From assembly GCF_038967635.1 (NCBI RefSeq), contig NZ_CP152413.1:7444001-7508000 (forward strand): DNA of 64,000 nucleotides, in the 5' to 3' direction. This document shows positions 36,841 to 46,089 of the stretch, piece after piece. Below the pieces are notes generated by a model, which did not search any database, was not told the DNA's origin, and worked only from the letters and a program-made list of their open reading frames with translations. This DNA comes from Bradyrhizobium sp. B124. Lineage in GTDB: Bacteria; Pseudomonadota; Alphaproteobacteria; Rhizobiales; Xanthobacteraceae. The first letter of the stretch is position 1. Each line of letters begins with the position of its first letter. Made by a program: the position numbers and the translations under genes.

Positions 36841-36867
36841 AAAACTCCGGCTTCCAGCCGGAGTTTT
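36841..36867. terminator. bidirectional hairpin downstream of nopP
   Basis: AAAACTCCGGCT-TCC-AGCCGGAGTTTT, a perfect 12-base stem beginning with A4 and ending with T4, about 175 bases after the nopP stop. It could act as a Rho-independent terminator on either strand. Confidence 0.75.
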
Positions 36868-36870
36868 CGA

Positions 36871-36888
36871 CTCCCGCCCGGGCGGGAG
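36871..36888. repeat. GC-rich palindrome after the terminator
   Basis: CTCCCGCCCGGGCGGGAG is an 18-base perfect palindrome three bases after the terminator hairpin. It may strengthen termination. Confidence 0.6.
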
Positions 36889-37315
36889 GAGCGGATTGCC
36901 TATGGCAGGCGCCAGCGTCATTGTGTCCTCGCCATCAGAATGGCTCGGGATCTTTCCGGGTTGCCTGGGTGAGGAGGGCTTCGTTGGCCGTTTTCTTCGT
37001 AGGCGGTAATCTCGAGAAGTGTCGGGCCAACTCATCGAGCAACGAGACCATCCACCCGGGCTCGCCGGCATTGGATGCGAAGATCAAAAAATGGAGCAGA
37101 TGTCAGGACAACTACCTTGCCTTCGTTCAACTCGCGTCAGTCAGGCTATGGCTGCGCCTTAATCCGCGCCCTAACACTACTTTGGCAGATTGTTAGAATT
37201 TTTATTAGGATTGAACGAAGCCGTTGCCGCGGCGTAAGGGGCAAGGTGGCGTAGATCGCCTCCTGGCTGAAGGATGTGGGTGTTGGAGCCCACCCCCTCA
37301 GACAGGAGTATCGAG
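36889..37315. other. intergenic region between terminator and IS91 remnant
   Basis: No gene is recognised. Confidence 0.4.
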
Positions 37316-37552
37316 ATGGCCGATTTGAGCCCTCTTCGCCGCCGCATGATCGAAGACATGACCGTCCGCAATCTGTCGCCGGCGACGCAGCGATCCTACA
37401 TCAGCGCGGCTTCGAAGTTCAGCCGCTATTTTGGCCGATCACCTGACCGGTTAGAGTTGGAAGACGTCCGCGCCTTCCAGGTGCATCTGGTCTCGACCGG
37501 CATATCATGGCCGGCGCTGAACCAGATCGTCTGTGCGCTACGGTTTTTCTAG
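37316..37552 (+). pseudogene. truncated tyrosine recombinase of an IS91-type element
   Basis: The 78-residue ORF (MADLSPLRRRMIEDMTVRNL, SPATQRSYISAASKFSRYFG, LEDVRAFQVHLVSTGISWPA) is the N-terminal core-binding domain of the phage-type integrase that accompanies IS91-family transposases in rhizobia. It stops at CALRFF, before the catalytic domain. Confidence 0.8.
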
Positions 37553-37983
37553 AGCCGGCTGTTGGCGATGGCGACGCGATGGGTGTAGCGGCCGAGATAG
37601 GCCAACACCACCTGGATGACGCCGCGGGCGCTGTCGATGTCTTCGATCCGCAGTCCCGCAACCTCCGAGGCCCTGAGCCGGCCGCATAGGCGGTTGTGAG
37701 CGCGGCGCGGCTCTTCAATGGCTTCCATCGCATCCGCCACTTCGGCTTCATGGCCAACGGCCATCGCGCTGCCAAACTCGCCCTTTGCTGCAAACTTCTC
37801 GATCGTGGGCGGACAGCGCCAAACGATGGCGAGCCGTCGCCTGTGGATTCGGAAGCTCAAACCTGGGCCGAGGCTCCTGCCTGTCCCGATTGTGGTGGCG
37901 TCATGCGCATCATTGAGCGCTTTCGACATACCTTCAGACGCCCCAGCCCTCGAACATCACCGTTCCGATGCGACACATCGTAA
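37553..37983. mobile_element. scrambled IS91-family transposase/integrase remnants
   Basis: On the minus strand near 37553-37690 an integrase piece (GLRIEDIDSARGVIQV) is fused to the IS91 transposase signature LAYLGRYTHRVAIANSRL. On the plus strand at about 37855-37983 lies a transposase C-terminus (CPDCGGVMRIIERFRHTFRR, PFRCDTS). The pieces are in opposite orientation, so deletion and inversion have occurred. Confidence 0.7.
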
Positions 37984-38379
37984 GCCAAGTCATGCCGTGC
38001 ACGACGATCATCATTCGTCATTTCGCTCCCAGCGTCTCGATCATCGCGGACGATGTCGAATCCGTGCTGTCACACCGCGCCACAACAACCGTCCGATGCA
38101 GCAAAAAGCCTATCGCGATCTCCGGCGAAGCGCGTCTGACCTCAACTCTTCCCCGATGCGCACATCCCGTTTCTCTGCCTCTCGCGCCGAGCCAGCAGAT
38201 CGGGCATTGCGATCTCGAACAATCCCCATAGCTGCAAAACCGCGCATAGCCTCCCGCGCCTTCGTTCAATCCGGCTTCAATGAGGTCGCGTCATAAGCGC
38301 CTGCCGCGCCCTCGCGTGAGCGCGACCTCACAGAACCCTCCAGATTCTCATCCTGGCTTGGTTGTGATTCAAGCTTGGG

Positions 38380-39105
38380 ATGGACCGATTCGTTTTGACT
38401 GACGCCCAATGGGCGAAGATGGAGCCGCTGTGTCTTGGCAAGCCGGGCGATCCCGGCCGGAGCGGCAATAACAACCGGCTGTTTGTCGAAGCGTGCTGTG
38501 GATTGCCCGCACGGGCAGTCCGTGGCGCGATCTTCCGCGCGCCTTCGGCAACTGGATAACTGCGTACACGCGCTTTCGCGACTGGGCGAAGGCGGGCGTC
38601 TGGAAGCGCATGTTTGATGCAGTTTCAGACGAGCCGGACATGGAATGTGTCATGGTCGATGCCACCATCGTCAAAGTCCACCGCCACGGACAGGGCGCAA
38701 AAGGGGGACGCAAAACCAGGCCATCGGCCGCTCGAAAGGTGGAATGACCACCAAAATCCTGGCACTGACCGACGCTCGGCAATCTCGTGCGCTTCGTGCT
38801 GCTGCGGTATCCCGCCGCTGATCGAAGGGCTGGCCTTCGATGCGCTGATTGCAGACAAGGCGTTCGACAGTAACGCAATCATCGCCGACGTCGACGCACG
38901 CGGCGCCAAGGTTGTCATCTCCCAGCACCCGCGGCGCGCAAATCCTCTCGCCATCGACAAGGAAATGTACAAATGGCGGCACCTGATCGAAAACCTCTTC
39001 TGCAAGCTCAAGGAATTCAAGCGTATCGCCATGCGAGCCGACAAAACTGACCTCAGCTTCGAAGCAATGATCAATCTCACCGCCGCCGTGACAAATTCAC
39101 GATGA
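38380..39105 (+). pseudogene. frameshifted IS5-family transposase
   Basis: Consecutive frames give MDRFVLTDAQWAKMEPLCLG, then WIARTGSPWRDLPRAFGNWI, CVMVDATIVKVHRHGQGAKG, then DALIADKAFDSNAIIADVDA and WRHLIENLFCKLKEFKRIAM. These are the DDE blocks of IS5-type transposases (D in MVDATIVKVH, D in ADKAFDS, E in IENLFCKLK). At least two shifts (near 38495 and 38750) disrupt it. The stop codon overlaps the right terminal repeat. Confidence 0.85.
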
Positions 39106-39118
39106 ATCCAAACAGACC
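39103..39118. repeat. IS end (right), inverted copy of 35670-35685
   Basis: TGAATCCAAACAGACC followed by CTAG. It is the exact inverse of the left end next to rhcU. Confidence 0.8.
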
Positions 39119-39160
39119 CTAGATCATCTTGGCCCGTGGCGCCGCGATTGCGAACGCCCA

Positions 39161-39826
39161 TCACCAAACCGGCTGCACGTCCCTCGTTGCCCCCGCGGGG
39201 GCTTCCGGCGCTGCCCTGCTGCTCGATCCATCGTCTCCGTTGCTCTTGTTGCGCGGGGCAAGGGTCCCGTAATTGGCAACCGGGGTGGCGGCACGATCGC
39301 CACTACTTGTTATGACAGATCGATTGTCCAGCAAGTCGAGCGGATCGTTGACCATGACAGCCAGATTGTTTCGGGTCGAGCAGCCAAGCGTCGGGTCGAA
39401 CGAATTATCGTTTGCTGCGGGCCCGACGATGGAAATCGACGGACAGACAGGAGGATGGGCTTCATAGGTGATCGCCTCGATCCTCACCCCGAAACGGGCG
39501 GGCAGATCGAGGGGGGAGGCGGACAGACGGATGTTATAGGGGGCAACGCCCATGGCACGGGCCTCGTGGGCCACCTGTGCGATAAGGCGGGGTGAGCCAG
39601 TGACATCCACATGTAGCGCATCCCGCCGGCCGCCACTGGCACTCGCAATGAAACTCCGCAGCCGATGCCTTTCGGAGCCACGAAGGTTCGGCAAGAACAA
39701 GACACTGCTCTTCTGCTCCACCTCGATCGTTTGTTCAGCCGGCCCGGAATGGATCGAAGCACTGTTTGCACATCCGCCTAATGTTGCCGCAACAGCGATC
39801 AAATGGCACAAATGTCGCAAGGTCAT
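39161..39826 (-). CDS. CpaD-like lipoprotein of the T3SS locus (y4xK type)
   Basis: A 221-residue protein from the ATG at 39826 (GAGGATC upstream). The signal peptide ends in a lipobox-like TLGGC. The body resembles CpaD pilus-assembly lipoproteins (RHRLRSFIASASGGRRDALH, VAHEARAMGVAPYNIRLSAS, NDNSFDPTLGCSTRNNLAVM, NDPLDLLDNRS). In NGR234 the y4xK gene follows rhcC2; here it starts about ten bases after rhcC2. It probably helps the secretin RhcC1/C2 reach or stay in the outer membrane. Confidence 0.82.
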   Translation of the reverse strand: MTLRHLCHLIAVAATLGGCANSASIHSGPAEQTIEVEQKSSVLFLPNLRGSERHRLRSFIASASGGRRDALHVDVTGSPRLIAQVAHEARAMGVAPYNIRLSASPLDLPARFGVRIEAITYEAHPPVCPSISIVGPAANDNSFDPTLGCSTRNNLAVMVNDPLDLLDNRSVITSSGDRAATPVANYGTLAPRNKSNGDDGSSSRAAPEAPAGATRDVQPVW

Positions 39827-39836
39827 TTGACGATCC

Positions 39837-41249
39837 TCATTCGATGATAAAGCCGGCACTGCCCGTCAGGCCTGGTGCGCTCGTGCGGGGCGCATCGCGG
39901 TCTCGGGGTGGCCGTGCCAGCGTGTTCGTCAAAATGCGCCCCGCGTCCGAGGACGGAGCGATGCGGTCGCTCGGTGCACTCATTCGGGTCAGGTTCGATC
40001 CCGGTCGCACGATGTAAGGCGTGACAATGATAACCAGCTCGGTTTCGCGTTTTTGAAACGATGAGGAGCGAAAAAGCGCACCGAGGATCGGCACGTCGCC
40101 GAGCCACGGAAACTCGCCGACGTCAGTGTTGAAGTTGCGCCTGATGAGCCCACCGATTGCAAAGCTCTGACCACTGGCGAGCTCGACAACGGTGCTGGCC
40201 CGCCGCGTCGACAGGGCGGGGACCGCCATGCCGTTGATTTTGACCTCACCTTCCGTCGACAGTTCGCTGACTTCGGGCTTCACGCGGACGTTGATCTGAT
40301 TGTTGTTGAGAACCGTCGGAACGAACTCGAGGCTCACACCGAACTGCCGGAATTGCACCGAAACCTGCCGATTGTCCTGCATGACCGGAATGGGAAATTC
40401 GCCGCCGGCCAGGAAGCTCGCGGACTCGCCGGACATCGCCGTCAGATTCGGCTCGGCCAGGATCGAGGCGAGGTGCTCGCTGGCGAGCGCATCGAGAACG
40501 GCGCTCAGGTTGGTATTGCCGGCGCTAAACCCGATACCGATCGTGCCGCCGCCGCCAGCCGCGCCAGACCCGCCATCTTTGCCGCTGACAAGGAAAGCGC
40601 CGTTTGGACCCGAGGCCGTGAAGTGGATATTGAGATCCTTGACGGCGCTACGGGAGACTTCTGCCACCCGCACACTGAGGTTCACCTGCAATGAGCCGGC
40701 CACCTGGATCTTGTTGACAACCAGCGCACCCGCACCAAGAAACTGCTCGGCGACCTTCTTGGCAGTCTCGACGACATCGGCATTGGGCGCCGTGCCGCTA
40801 AGGATCGCCCCGCGCGGCGTGAAGCTGACCTGGATCGGATAGTCGCCGACCTCGGCTCTCAGCGTGGCTCGGAGGTCCTCGATCGGCTGCGTGACGACAA
40901 CACGTAGCTCGGCCAGAGCCTCGCCGTTGTCGTTCAGGGCGAACAGGCTGGTCCGTCCGGATTTTTTGCCAAACACAAAGATCGTCGTGTTCGACGGCGC
41001 CTGGTAATCCGCGATCGTCGGGTCGGCAACAAAGATGCTCGCCGCTGGTGCAGTCAGATGAATCGTCTTGCCCTGTGAGGAAGTAAGGTTCAGCGTGCCG
41101 GTGGTGCTGCCAAGCGCCGCGCGCGGCGGCTCTCCTTTGCCATCCCGCTTGGTCTGGGCTGCCACAGCAAGTGGAAATAGCAGAGCGAGCGCGCAGAGGG
41201 TGTGGCAGAAACGGAGAAAAATGGCCGAGCGCGGCGCGCTGGCGACCAT
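39837..41249 (-). CDS. rhcC2: T3SS secretin C-terminal part RhcC2 (SctC)
   Basis: About 470 residues from the ATG at 41249, with a TTG at 41291 giving 484. A signal peptide (LCALALLFPLAVAAQ) is followed by a BON-like/N2 domain (AAPASIFVADPTIADYQAPS, VFGKKSGRTSLFALNDNGEA), then the secretin core (GESASFLAGGEFPIPVMQDN, GVSLEFVPTVLNNNQINVRV, VELASGQSFAIGGLIRRNFN, PILGALFRSSSFQKRETELV, ITPYIVRPG). It forms the outer-membrane ring together with RhcC1. It lies between ttsI and the CpaD-like gene in one minus-strand cluster. Confidence 0.93.
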   Translation of the reverse strand: MVASAPRSAIFLRFCHTLCALALLFPLAVAAQTKRDGKGEPPRAALGSTTGTLNLTSSQGKTIHLTAPAASIFVADPTIADYQAPSNTTIFVFGKKSGRTSLFALNDNGEALAELRVVVTQPIEDLRATLRAEVGDYPIQVSFTPRGAILSGTAPNADVVETAKKVAEQFLGAGALVVNKIQVAGSLQVNLSVRVAEVSRSAVKDLNIHFTASGPNGAFLVSGKDGGSGAAGGGGTIGIGFSAGNTNLSAVLDALASEHLASILAEPNLTAMSGESASFLAGGEFPIPVMQDNRQVSVQFRQFGVSLEFVPTVLNNNQINVRVKPEVSELSTEGEVKINGMAVPALSTRRASTVVELASGQSFAIGGLIRRNFNTDVGEFPWLGDVPILGALFRSSSFQKRETELVIIVTPYIVRPGSNLTRMSAPSDRIAPSSDAGRILTNTLARPPRDRDAPRTSAPGLTGSAGFIIE

Positions 41250-41318
41250 CGACGGCTCATCAGCGCCGGCGGCATTGTTAGCGACCTTCAAGGGATTGTT
41301 ACTTTCAAGTTCGATCGG

Positions 41319-42008
41319 CTAGGCGGCCGATGCTGCGCCAATGAGTTCAAGGGTGTAACCGACACCGCGCGCGGTCTTGATCCTTAGCGTCGCACCCGCC
41401 TGGTTCAAATGCGTGCGCAAGCGATAGATCCCGACTTCCAGCGCATTGGTCGAGACCTCGTCGTCGAACGCATACAGGCTATCCTCCAGTGACGCGCGCG
41501 GTACCGTGCGGCCGGCGCGGTTGAGCAGATGTTCAAGGATGCACACTTCCCGGCGCGCAATTCTCAGTATTCGACCGCCGACCGAGACTTGCCTCCCGAT
41601 CGGGTCGAAATGCAGATTGCCGAAGGTCACGACCGGCGCCGTCATTTGCGTTGACCGTCGCAAGATGGCCCGCATGCGAGCAATGAGTTCGTCGATAGCG
41701 ACGGGCTTGGCCAGGAAATCATCCGCACCCGCATTAAAGATCGCAATCCGCCGGCTGAGATCATTGAAACTGCTCATCATCATGGCAGGCATTGAACGTC
41801 CCTCGCGCCGCAATTGCTTCAGCCAGTCCAAGCCGTCTCCATCCGGCAAAACCGAGTCGAGCAAGAGAATGTGGTAGCTGGCGCAATCCAGCGCGGCCGC
41901 CGCCTCATCCAGGGTACGTGTCACGTCAACGGCGAACCCGCAATTCAGGAGCGCTTCCTTCACAGCGCGGGCAAAATCCGCATGATGATCAACCAGGAGA
42001 ATTCGCAT
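41319..42008 (-). CDS. ttsI: T3SS transcriptional activator TtsI
   Basis: A 229-residue OmpR-type response regulator: receiver domain 1-120 and winged-helix domain 130-225 (RQVSVGGRILRIARREVCIL, RAGRTVPRASLEDSLYAFDD, VSTNALEVGIYRLRTHLNQA, IKTARGVGYTLEL). TtsI binds tts boxes and switches on the T3SS in response to flavonoids through NodD. In the receiver D51 and K are kept, but the acidic pair at residues 7-8 is D-H instead of D-D/E-D, so Mg binding and phosphorylation may be altered. No sensor kinase lies next to it. No certain nod box was found upstream. Confidence 0.93.
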   Translation of the reverse strand: MRILLVDHHADFARAVKEALLNCGFAVDVTRTLDEAAAALDCASYHILLLDSVLPDGDGLDWLKQLRREGRSMPAMMMSSFNDLSRRIAIFNAGADDFLAKPVAIDELIARMRAILRRSTQMTAPVVTFGNLHFDPIGRQVSVGGRILRIARREVCILEHLLNRAGRTVPRASLEDSLYAFDDEVSTNALEVGIYRLRTHLNQAGATLRIKTARGVGYTLELIGAASAA

Positions 42009-42048
42009 TTCATCGCCTCTCGTCCATCCGCGCCAAAACCTGAGCGCG

Positions 42049-42336
42049 TCACGGTTGACCAGGAGGTTCGACGAAACTCAGACACGCCCGCTCTGACGTG
42101 AATACCGAAGCCGGAGAGCGCCGAAGCGGAGCATGATCGCGCGCGCTCAATCCCGATGATTCCCTTGTCGCCGGATGGAAAGATGCGACGGCCTGCCCGG
42201 AACTGCATATGTTGTCGGCGATGCTCAACGCACCCTCTGTGCCGGGAAGAACCTCGAGATCATTGACGAGGCCCAAAGCAGTAGCAGCAGGGAGAGCGGC
42301 TGGATTTGTGGCTGAATAGTCTAGCGAAACCGACAT
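42049..42336 (-). CDS. small hypothetical ORF upstream of ttsI
   Basis: A 95-residue ORF, MSVSLDYSATNPAALPAATA at the start, with GGCGGGG upstream of the ATG and on the same strand as ttsI. Composition is protein-like over the first 60 residues but no family is recognised. It could also be chance in the ttsI leader. Confidence 0.25.
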   Translation of the reverse strand: MSVSLDYSATNPAALPAATALGLVNDLEVLPGTEGALSIADNICSSGQAVASFHPATRESSGLSARDHAPLRRSPASVFTSERACLSFVEPPGQP

Positions 42337-43908
42337 TTGGATACCCCGCCACCTTACCTCAGTCCCGCGGTCGGCATTGCTATGCTATGAAGCCTGTGGC
42401 GTCGCCAGGTCATGACAAAGCAAGTGTTCCGCGTGAAGACAGTTCACGCCCGCATCTGGCCGATGCCTCCAGAGGCCGCGATGCGCGACGAAATGATCGA
42501 TGCGCCTTCGCGGCTAGGGAGAAAACCTTTCGCTAGCCGGTGATAGACATGAAGGACGCCAACGATGCTGACCCTCGGCCGCGTCCGATGTCTCGGACGC
42601 TGCACCCCATCGAAAGCAGCAAACGAAGCCCGGATAGGACCGCACGCCGCGGCCATGCCGCCTCTGGTTGAGGTCGTTGCGCCAGTTGCATCTTATCACT
42701 TGAGATGAACGACGGCCGAATGATCGAAGCTCGAACTTTGAGTTGAGTTGTGCACGGACAGTGCGAGGCAAACACACCCCGCTTTCAACGCGACGGCTAC
42801 ATCCTGCTCCGGCTTTGACAGGGGCGGCGATGGTTCCTCCGTCCTGAACATAGGCGGTGTCGAGAACACGCCTTCGAGAGGAGTGATCGACCCGCGTGAC
42901 GGGAGGGGGCGGTGCGGCGTTGAGATTTAGGGACGTTCGCAATTCTTGCTACCTGTCAGGAAGTGTTCGCGCGAGCGGGGTTCTATGTCGCGATGTTGTC
43001 GGAAATCCTACAATCTGACGTTAGGTGGGATTCAAGTGCCTTTAACAGTTGGTCACAGGAGTACCCTCAAAGGTGCGGCATCCTGAAGGGACAACGACAC
43101 AGTCTGGACACGGCGATCGACCTGCGGATCGCGGTCGGCCTCGCTTTCTCCAGCTTGTGAGCATTTCGTCTCTCCAAATCCTGGGCGGTGCAGCTTGAGC
43201 TGCAGCCGATGGCAGTTGTAAGGTCTCAGTCGTTCTTGCTACTCGCTAAAACAAGCTTTGACGCTGGGACCGTGCGATTGCTCGATCGTCTTTCACGTGA
43301 CAATCAGCAAGCAAACTATGGCTAGCCGCGCGATGTCAGACACGTGGGCATTGCGTTAAATGCAGACATGCGATTGTCCAGGTCAAGTTGACCGGAAAGG
43401 GACTGAAGTAGAGAATCGATCGTCACACCACATTCTTGGACGCTGCCCCCAAGCTCGGCCCCGACTATGGGGCCTTCAGGCAAGATCGACAAAATCGATT
43501 GTTTTGATGGAACGCATTCAGGCTGCGGATGGGTCGTAGCGCGACACCGCTTGCCATGGCTGTCGCGGCTTTTACTGCGCTTAATAGTACGATCGCGGCT
43601 GACGGTCCTCTCGTCGACGCGCGTCCAGTATCAGGCTGAGACAGCCATGAGTGGAAGCTAGGCTTTCACCGCATCACGTCACCGAGCCGGGTCTTCGAAA
43701 GTGGCCGCGGCGATCGGGTCTATGCCGGGACGCCTGAAGCGCCCGAACGGGCAACGCCAAAGAACGACTTGGAGCGGTTTTAGCGGGCCCCAGACGTCGG
43801 GTCCGCTCTTAGGATGCGGCGCCGCTTCAGCCGTTTGCTGGTAGCTTGATGCGCAGGCTGCTCGAGTAAGGTGCGTGAGGCCTGCGCTCGTACGGGTGGT
43901 TCGTGCAC
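42337..43908. other. long gene-poor region
   Basis: No intact gene is seen. A short minus-strand ORF (about 43832-43912, MCTNHPYERRPHAPYSSSLR) follows the orphan tts box and may be the first codons of a lost effector. Confidence 0.45.
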
Positions 43909-43940
43909 ATTCTTTCAGGTACAGCTTTCGAAAAGTTGAC
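43909..43940 (-). promoter_or_regulatory. orphan tts box
   Basis: The minus strand reads GTCAACTTTTCGAAAGCT followed by GTACCTGAAAGAATG. It points into the gene-poor region. About ten bases on, a 27-codon ORF begins (MCTNHPYERRPHAPYSSSLR) and stops; it may be an effector remnant. Confidence 0.65.
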
Positions 43941-44600
43941 GGACGAGGAAAGAAGCCCGTACCCGCTTGAGGGGTGCCGGATGGATTCGGTTCAGTGAGG
44001 CAGGCCGTCAGCCGGACGGATGCCGCGCAAAGCGGTAGATCAAAAGTCGCTGACGCTGCTTTGCGCCATCTGGCATTCTTGTTTAGACGAGGCCGAGATC
44101 AGGTGCTTTGACTGAGCAAAACTTGTTCGTGCCGCCGCGTCAGGTTCGTCGCCAACCTCATTTTGAACCTATTGTTTCGCTGGCAGAGCGGCGATCCCAG
44201 TATCAACGTGAACAAGCTCGCAAGATGCGGGCTGGTCGAAGTGTTCTCCGGAAATCCCGCGCTTACGCATATGTGAGAGCCGCATCCTCTCAACCATATC
44301 GGACTCCGTTTGATTAGCTCGACCGTTGCGGTCGGTGGTTTCCAAGTGGCCGCCTCCCGATCAAATCGTTTCAGCGTCTTCCCACGAGGGGAGGCCATTT
44401 TTAGCAAACCTGACCTACGAGGTTGTGACGTTGGAATAGCCGTCACGACCACTTGCGCCTGGTCGCGACAGGCTGTTCTTTGTCGCAAGCGCGACCGCGC
44501 TTGATGTCTGGGTCTGGAATTCGCCAAACAACTTGCGAGCATGACGGTTTGCAATGTCGCGCCTGTGCGATCTGTGGTTCTTACCGAGGGAGATGAACAT
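43941..44600. other. intergenic region upstream of virK
   Basis: No gene is supported, and no nod or tts box oriented toward virK was found. Confidence 0.4.
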
Positions 44601-45041
44601 ATGAAGTTTACCGGCAAAGGCCTGTCGATCCTATTGTCCTTGCTTTCGGCGCCAAGCATGAGCCCGATGGCCAGGGCCGATGAGCCCTCGCCGAAATACG
44701 CCGAAGTTTTCAATGCCCTGCAGACCGGCAAGAATGTGAAGCTCATACTGGACATGAATCACTGCACCACCGTCGAGGGTGGCAAGCCTGGGCCGGCGAC
44801 GCAGGGTGGTCTGGTCATCAATGCCTTCAGGGTGACCGCCCAAAACGGTATCAGCTTTGCCAATGCGCACCAAACGGTGGACAGCTCCGGACACGCTGTG
44901 ACCGAATACATTCGCCATAGCCTCAGCCGCGAAGGCAAGCTCACAGTGCGGGCGTCCAAGCTTGTCGTCGGGACGACCGAACTCGTGAACCAGGGCGAAT
45001 TCATATGCGAACTGCCTGATGGCGCGAAGTTCATCTGGTAA
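44601..45041 (+). CDS. virK: VirK-family secreted protein
   Basis: A 146-residue protein from the ATG at 44601, with GAGGGAGATG upstream; the open frame begins 60 bases earlier. A signal peptide (LSILLSLLSAPSMSPMARA) precedes a domain with the VirK signatures YAEVFNALQTGKNVKLILDM, NHCTTVEGGKPGPATQGGLV and INAFRVTAQNGISFANAHQT, and two cysteines (CTT, ICELPDG). VirK occurs in the Agrobacterium vir regulon and in plant-associated bacteria; its biochemical role is not known. It lies upstream of the gunA-like effector in the same direction, but the next tts box separates the two transcription units. Confidence 0.8.
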   Translation: MKFTGKGLSILLSLLSAPSMSPMARADEPSPKYAEVFNALQTGKNVKLILDMNHCTTVEGGKPGPATQGGLVINAFRVTAQNGISFANAHQTVDSSGHAVTEYIRHSLSREGKLTVRASKLVVGTTELVNQGEFICELPDGAKFIW

Positions 45042-45151
45042 AGGCGCAAGTTGTGACAGAGGCGTTGGAGCGTGGAGCGAGGGGCGGCCGCTGGATCGCA
45101 TTTCCCCATCACAGCTCTTCCGGGCGCGGGTCCACCGTTTTCCTCGAGTTC

Positions 45152-45182
45152 GTCAGCTCCTCGAAAGGCAACCTTCCTAGCA
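45152..45182 (+). promoter_or_regulatory. tts box of the GH12 effector gene
   Basis: GTCAGCTCCTCGAAAGGC followed by AACCTTCCTAGCA, about 107 bases upstream of the ATG. Confidence 0.8.
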
Positions 45183-45288
45183 TTCGGACCTGATCTCTAG
45201 ATACCGATGCCATCTAACTCACGAACCTCGGCGGCTCGCTCGGCGAATCTGCAAGAGACGGTGTTCTCATAACCAGAAAGAGAGCTTT

Positions 45289-46089
45289 ATGGATTCCAGT
45301 CGGATCAGCGGTGCCCGCTCGCCAGTGGCGTCCCCAACGGGATACGTTCGGACACAGGAGGATCATAATCTGTTCAGGCAGGCCTTGAATGGAGCCGGGT
45401 CACCATCTGGCGCGCCTGTACCGGCAAGGGCGCCGATTTGGAGTTCGAGCGCTCCATACGGGACCTTTTCACGCGAGGGCTACTCTTGGAACAACGACGT
45501 ATGGGGGCCGGGCGCTGGGCCTCAAGCGATTTCGGTGAGGGCAGTCAACCAGTGGGGCGTTTGGTCGAACCAGCCGAATACTGCCGGCATCAAGAGCTAT
45601 CCGCACGAGGCTTTCAATATCGGAAAACGGCTCAGCTCAATCAACACTCTGACCTCGAGCTTCAATCAGGATGTTCCTCCCGGCGGCGCCTGGGACTTCG
45701 CCTACGATATCTGGGACAGCTCAAACCAGCATGAGATAATGCTCTGGACGAACTACACCGGAAACTCGGACGGAAGCGGCAACGTTAAGCCCATTTCATA
45801 TCATTATGCCCCTTCCGGTGCGGCGATCCCGGTCTACAGCAACGTCAATGTAGGCGGGGCGACTTGGAACGTATTTGAAGGCTTCAATGGTCACAAGGTC
45901 ATCTCATTGCTGCGCACTTCGAAAACCAACAGCGGGACAGTGGACATCAAGAGCATCCTGCAGTGGATCAAGTCGAAGGGATACTTTGGCGACATAAACG
46001 TCGGTGCGGTTCAATACGGCGTCGAGATTACCTCTTCCCCGGGGGGGATGAATTTCAACTTCAACAACTGGTCTGTGACCTCGAAGTGA
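45289..46089 (+). CDS. gunA: GH12 glucanase effector (GunA/NopAA type)
   Basis: A 266-residue protein. About 55 N-terminal residues are Ser/Pro/Ala-rich and lack a Sec signal, as in T3 effectors. The rest is glycoside hydrolase family 12: WNNDVWGPGAGPQAISVRAV, GVWSNQPNTAGIKSYPHEAF, WDFAYDIWDSSNQHEIMLWT (E as nucleophile candidate), and VQYGVEITSSPGG (E as acid/base candidate). GunA2/NopAA proteins of Bradyrhizobium and Sinorhizobium are T3-secreted cellulase or xyloglucanase enzymes of this type. They act on plant cell wall glucans. The own tts box supports TtsI control. Confidence 0.88.
   Translation: MDSSRISGARSPVASPTGYVRTQEDHNLFRQALNGAGSPSGAPVPARAPIWSSSAPYGTFSREGYSWNNDVWGPGAGPQAISVRAVNQWGVWSNQPNTAGIKSYPHEAFNIGKRLSSINTLTSSFNQDVPPGGAWDFAYDIWDSSNQHEIMLWTNYTGNSDGSGNVKPISYHYAPSGAAIPVYSNVNVGGATWNVFEGFNGHKVISLLRTSKTNSGTVDIKSILQWIKSKGYFGDINVGAVQYGVEITSSPGGMNFNFNNWSVTSK

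Larger units (their letters stand above)
38355..39118 (+). mobile_element. degenerate IS5-family element
   Basis: Contains a frameshifted transposase from 38380 to 39105 and ends with the inverted end TGAATCCAAACAGACC. A degraded matching left end (GGCTTGGTTGTGATTCA) lies at 38355-38371. Length about 764 bases is short for the family, in line with internal deletion. Confidence 0.7.

Noticed and set aside
42300..42360. nod box upstream of ttsI
   Set aside because: A minus-strand ATCCA followed by distantly similar bases exists, but the conserved ATC-N9-GAT units and the ATTTTACC-like part cannot be aligned. Not strong enough.
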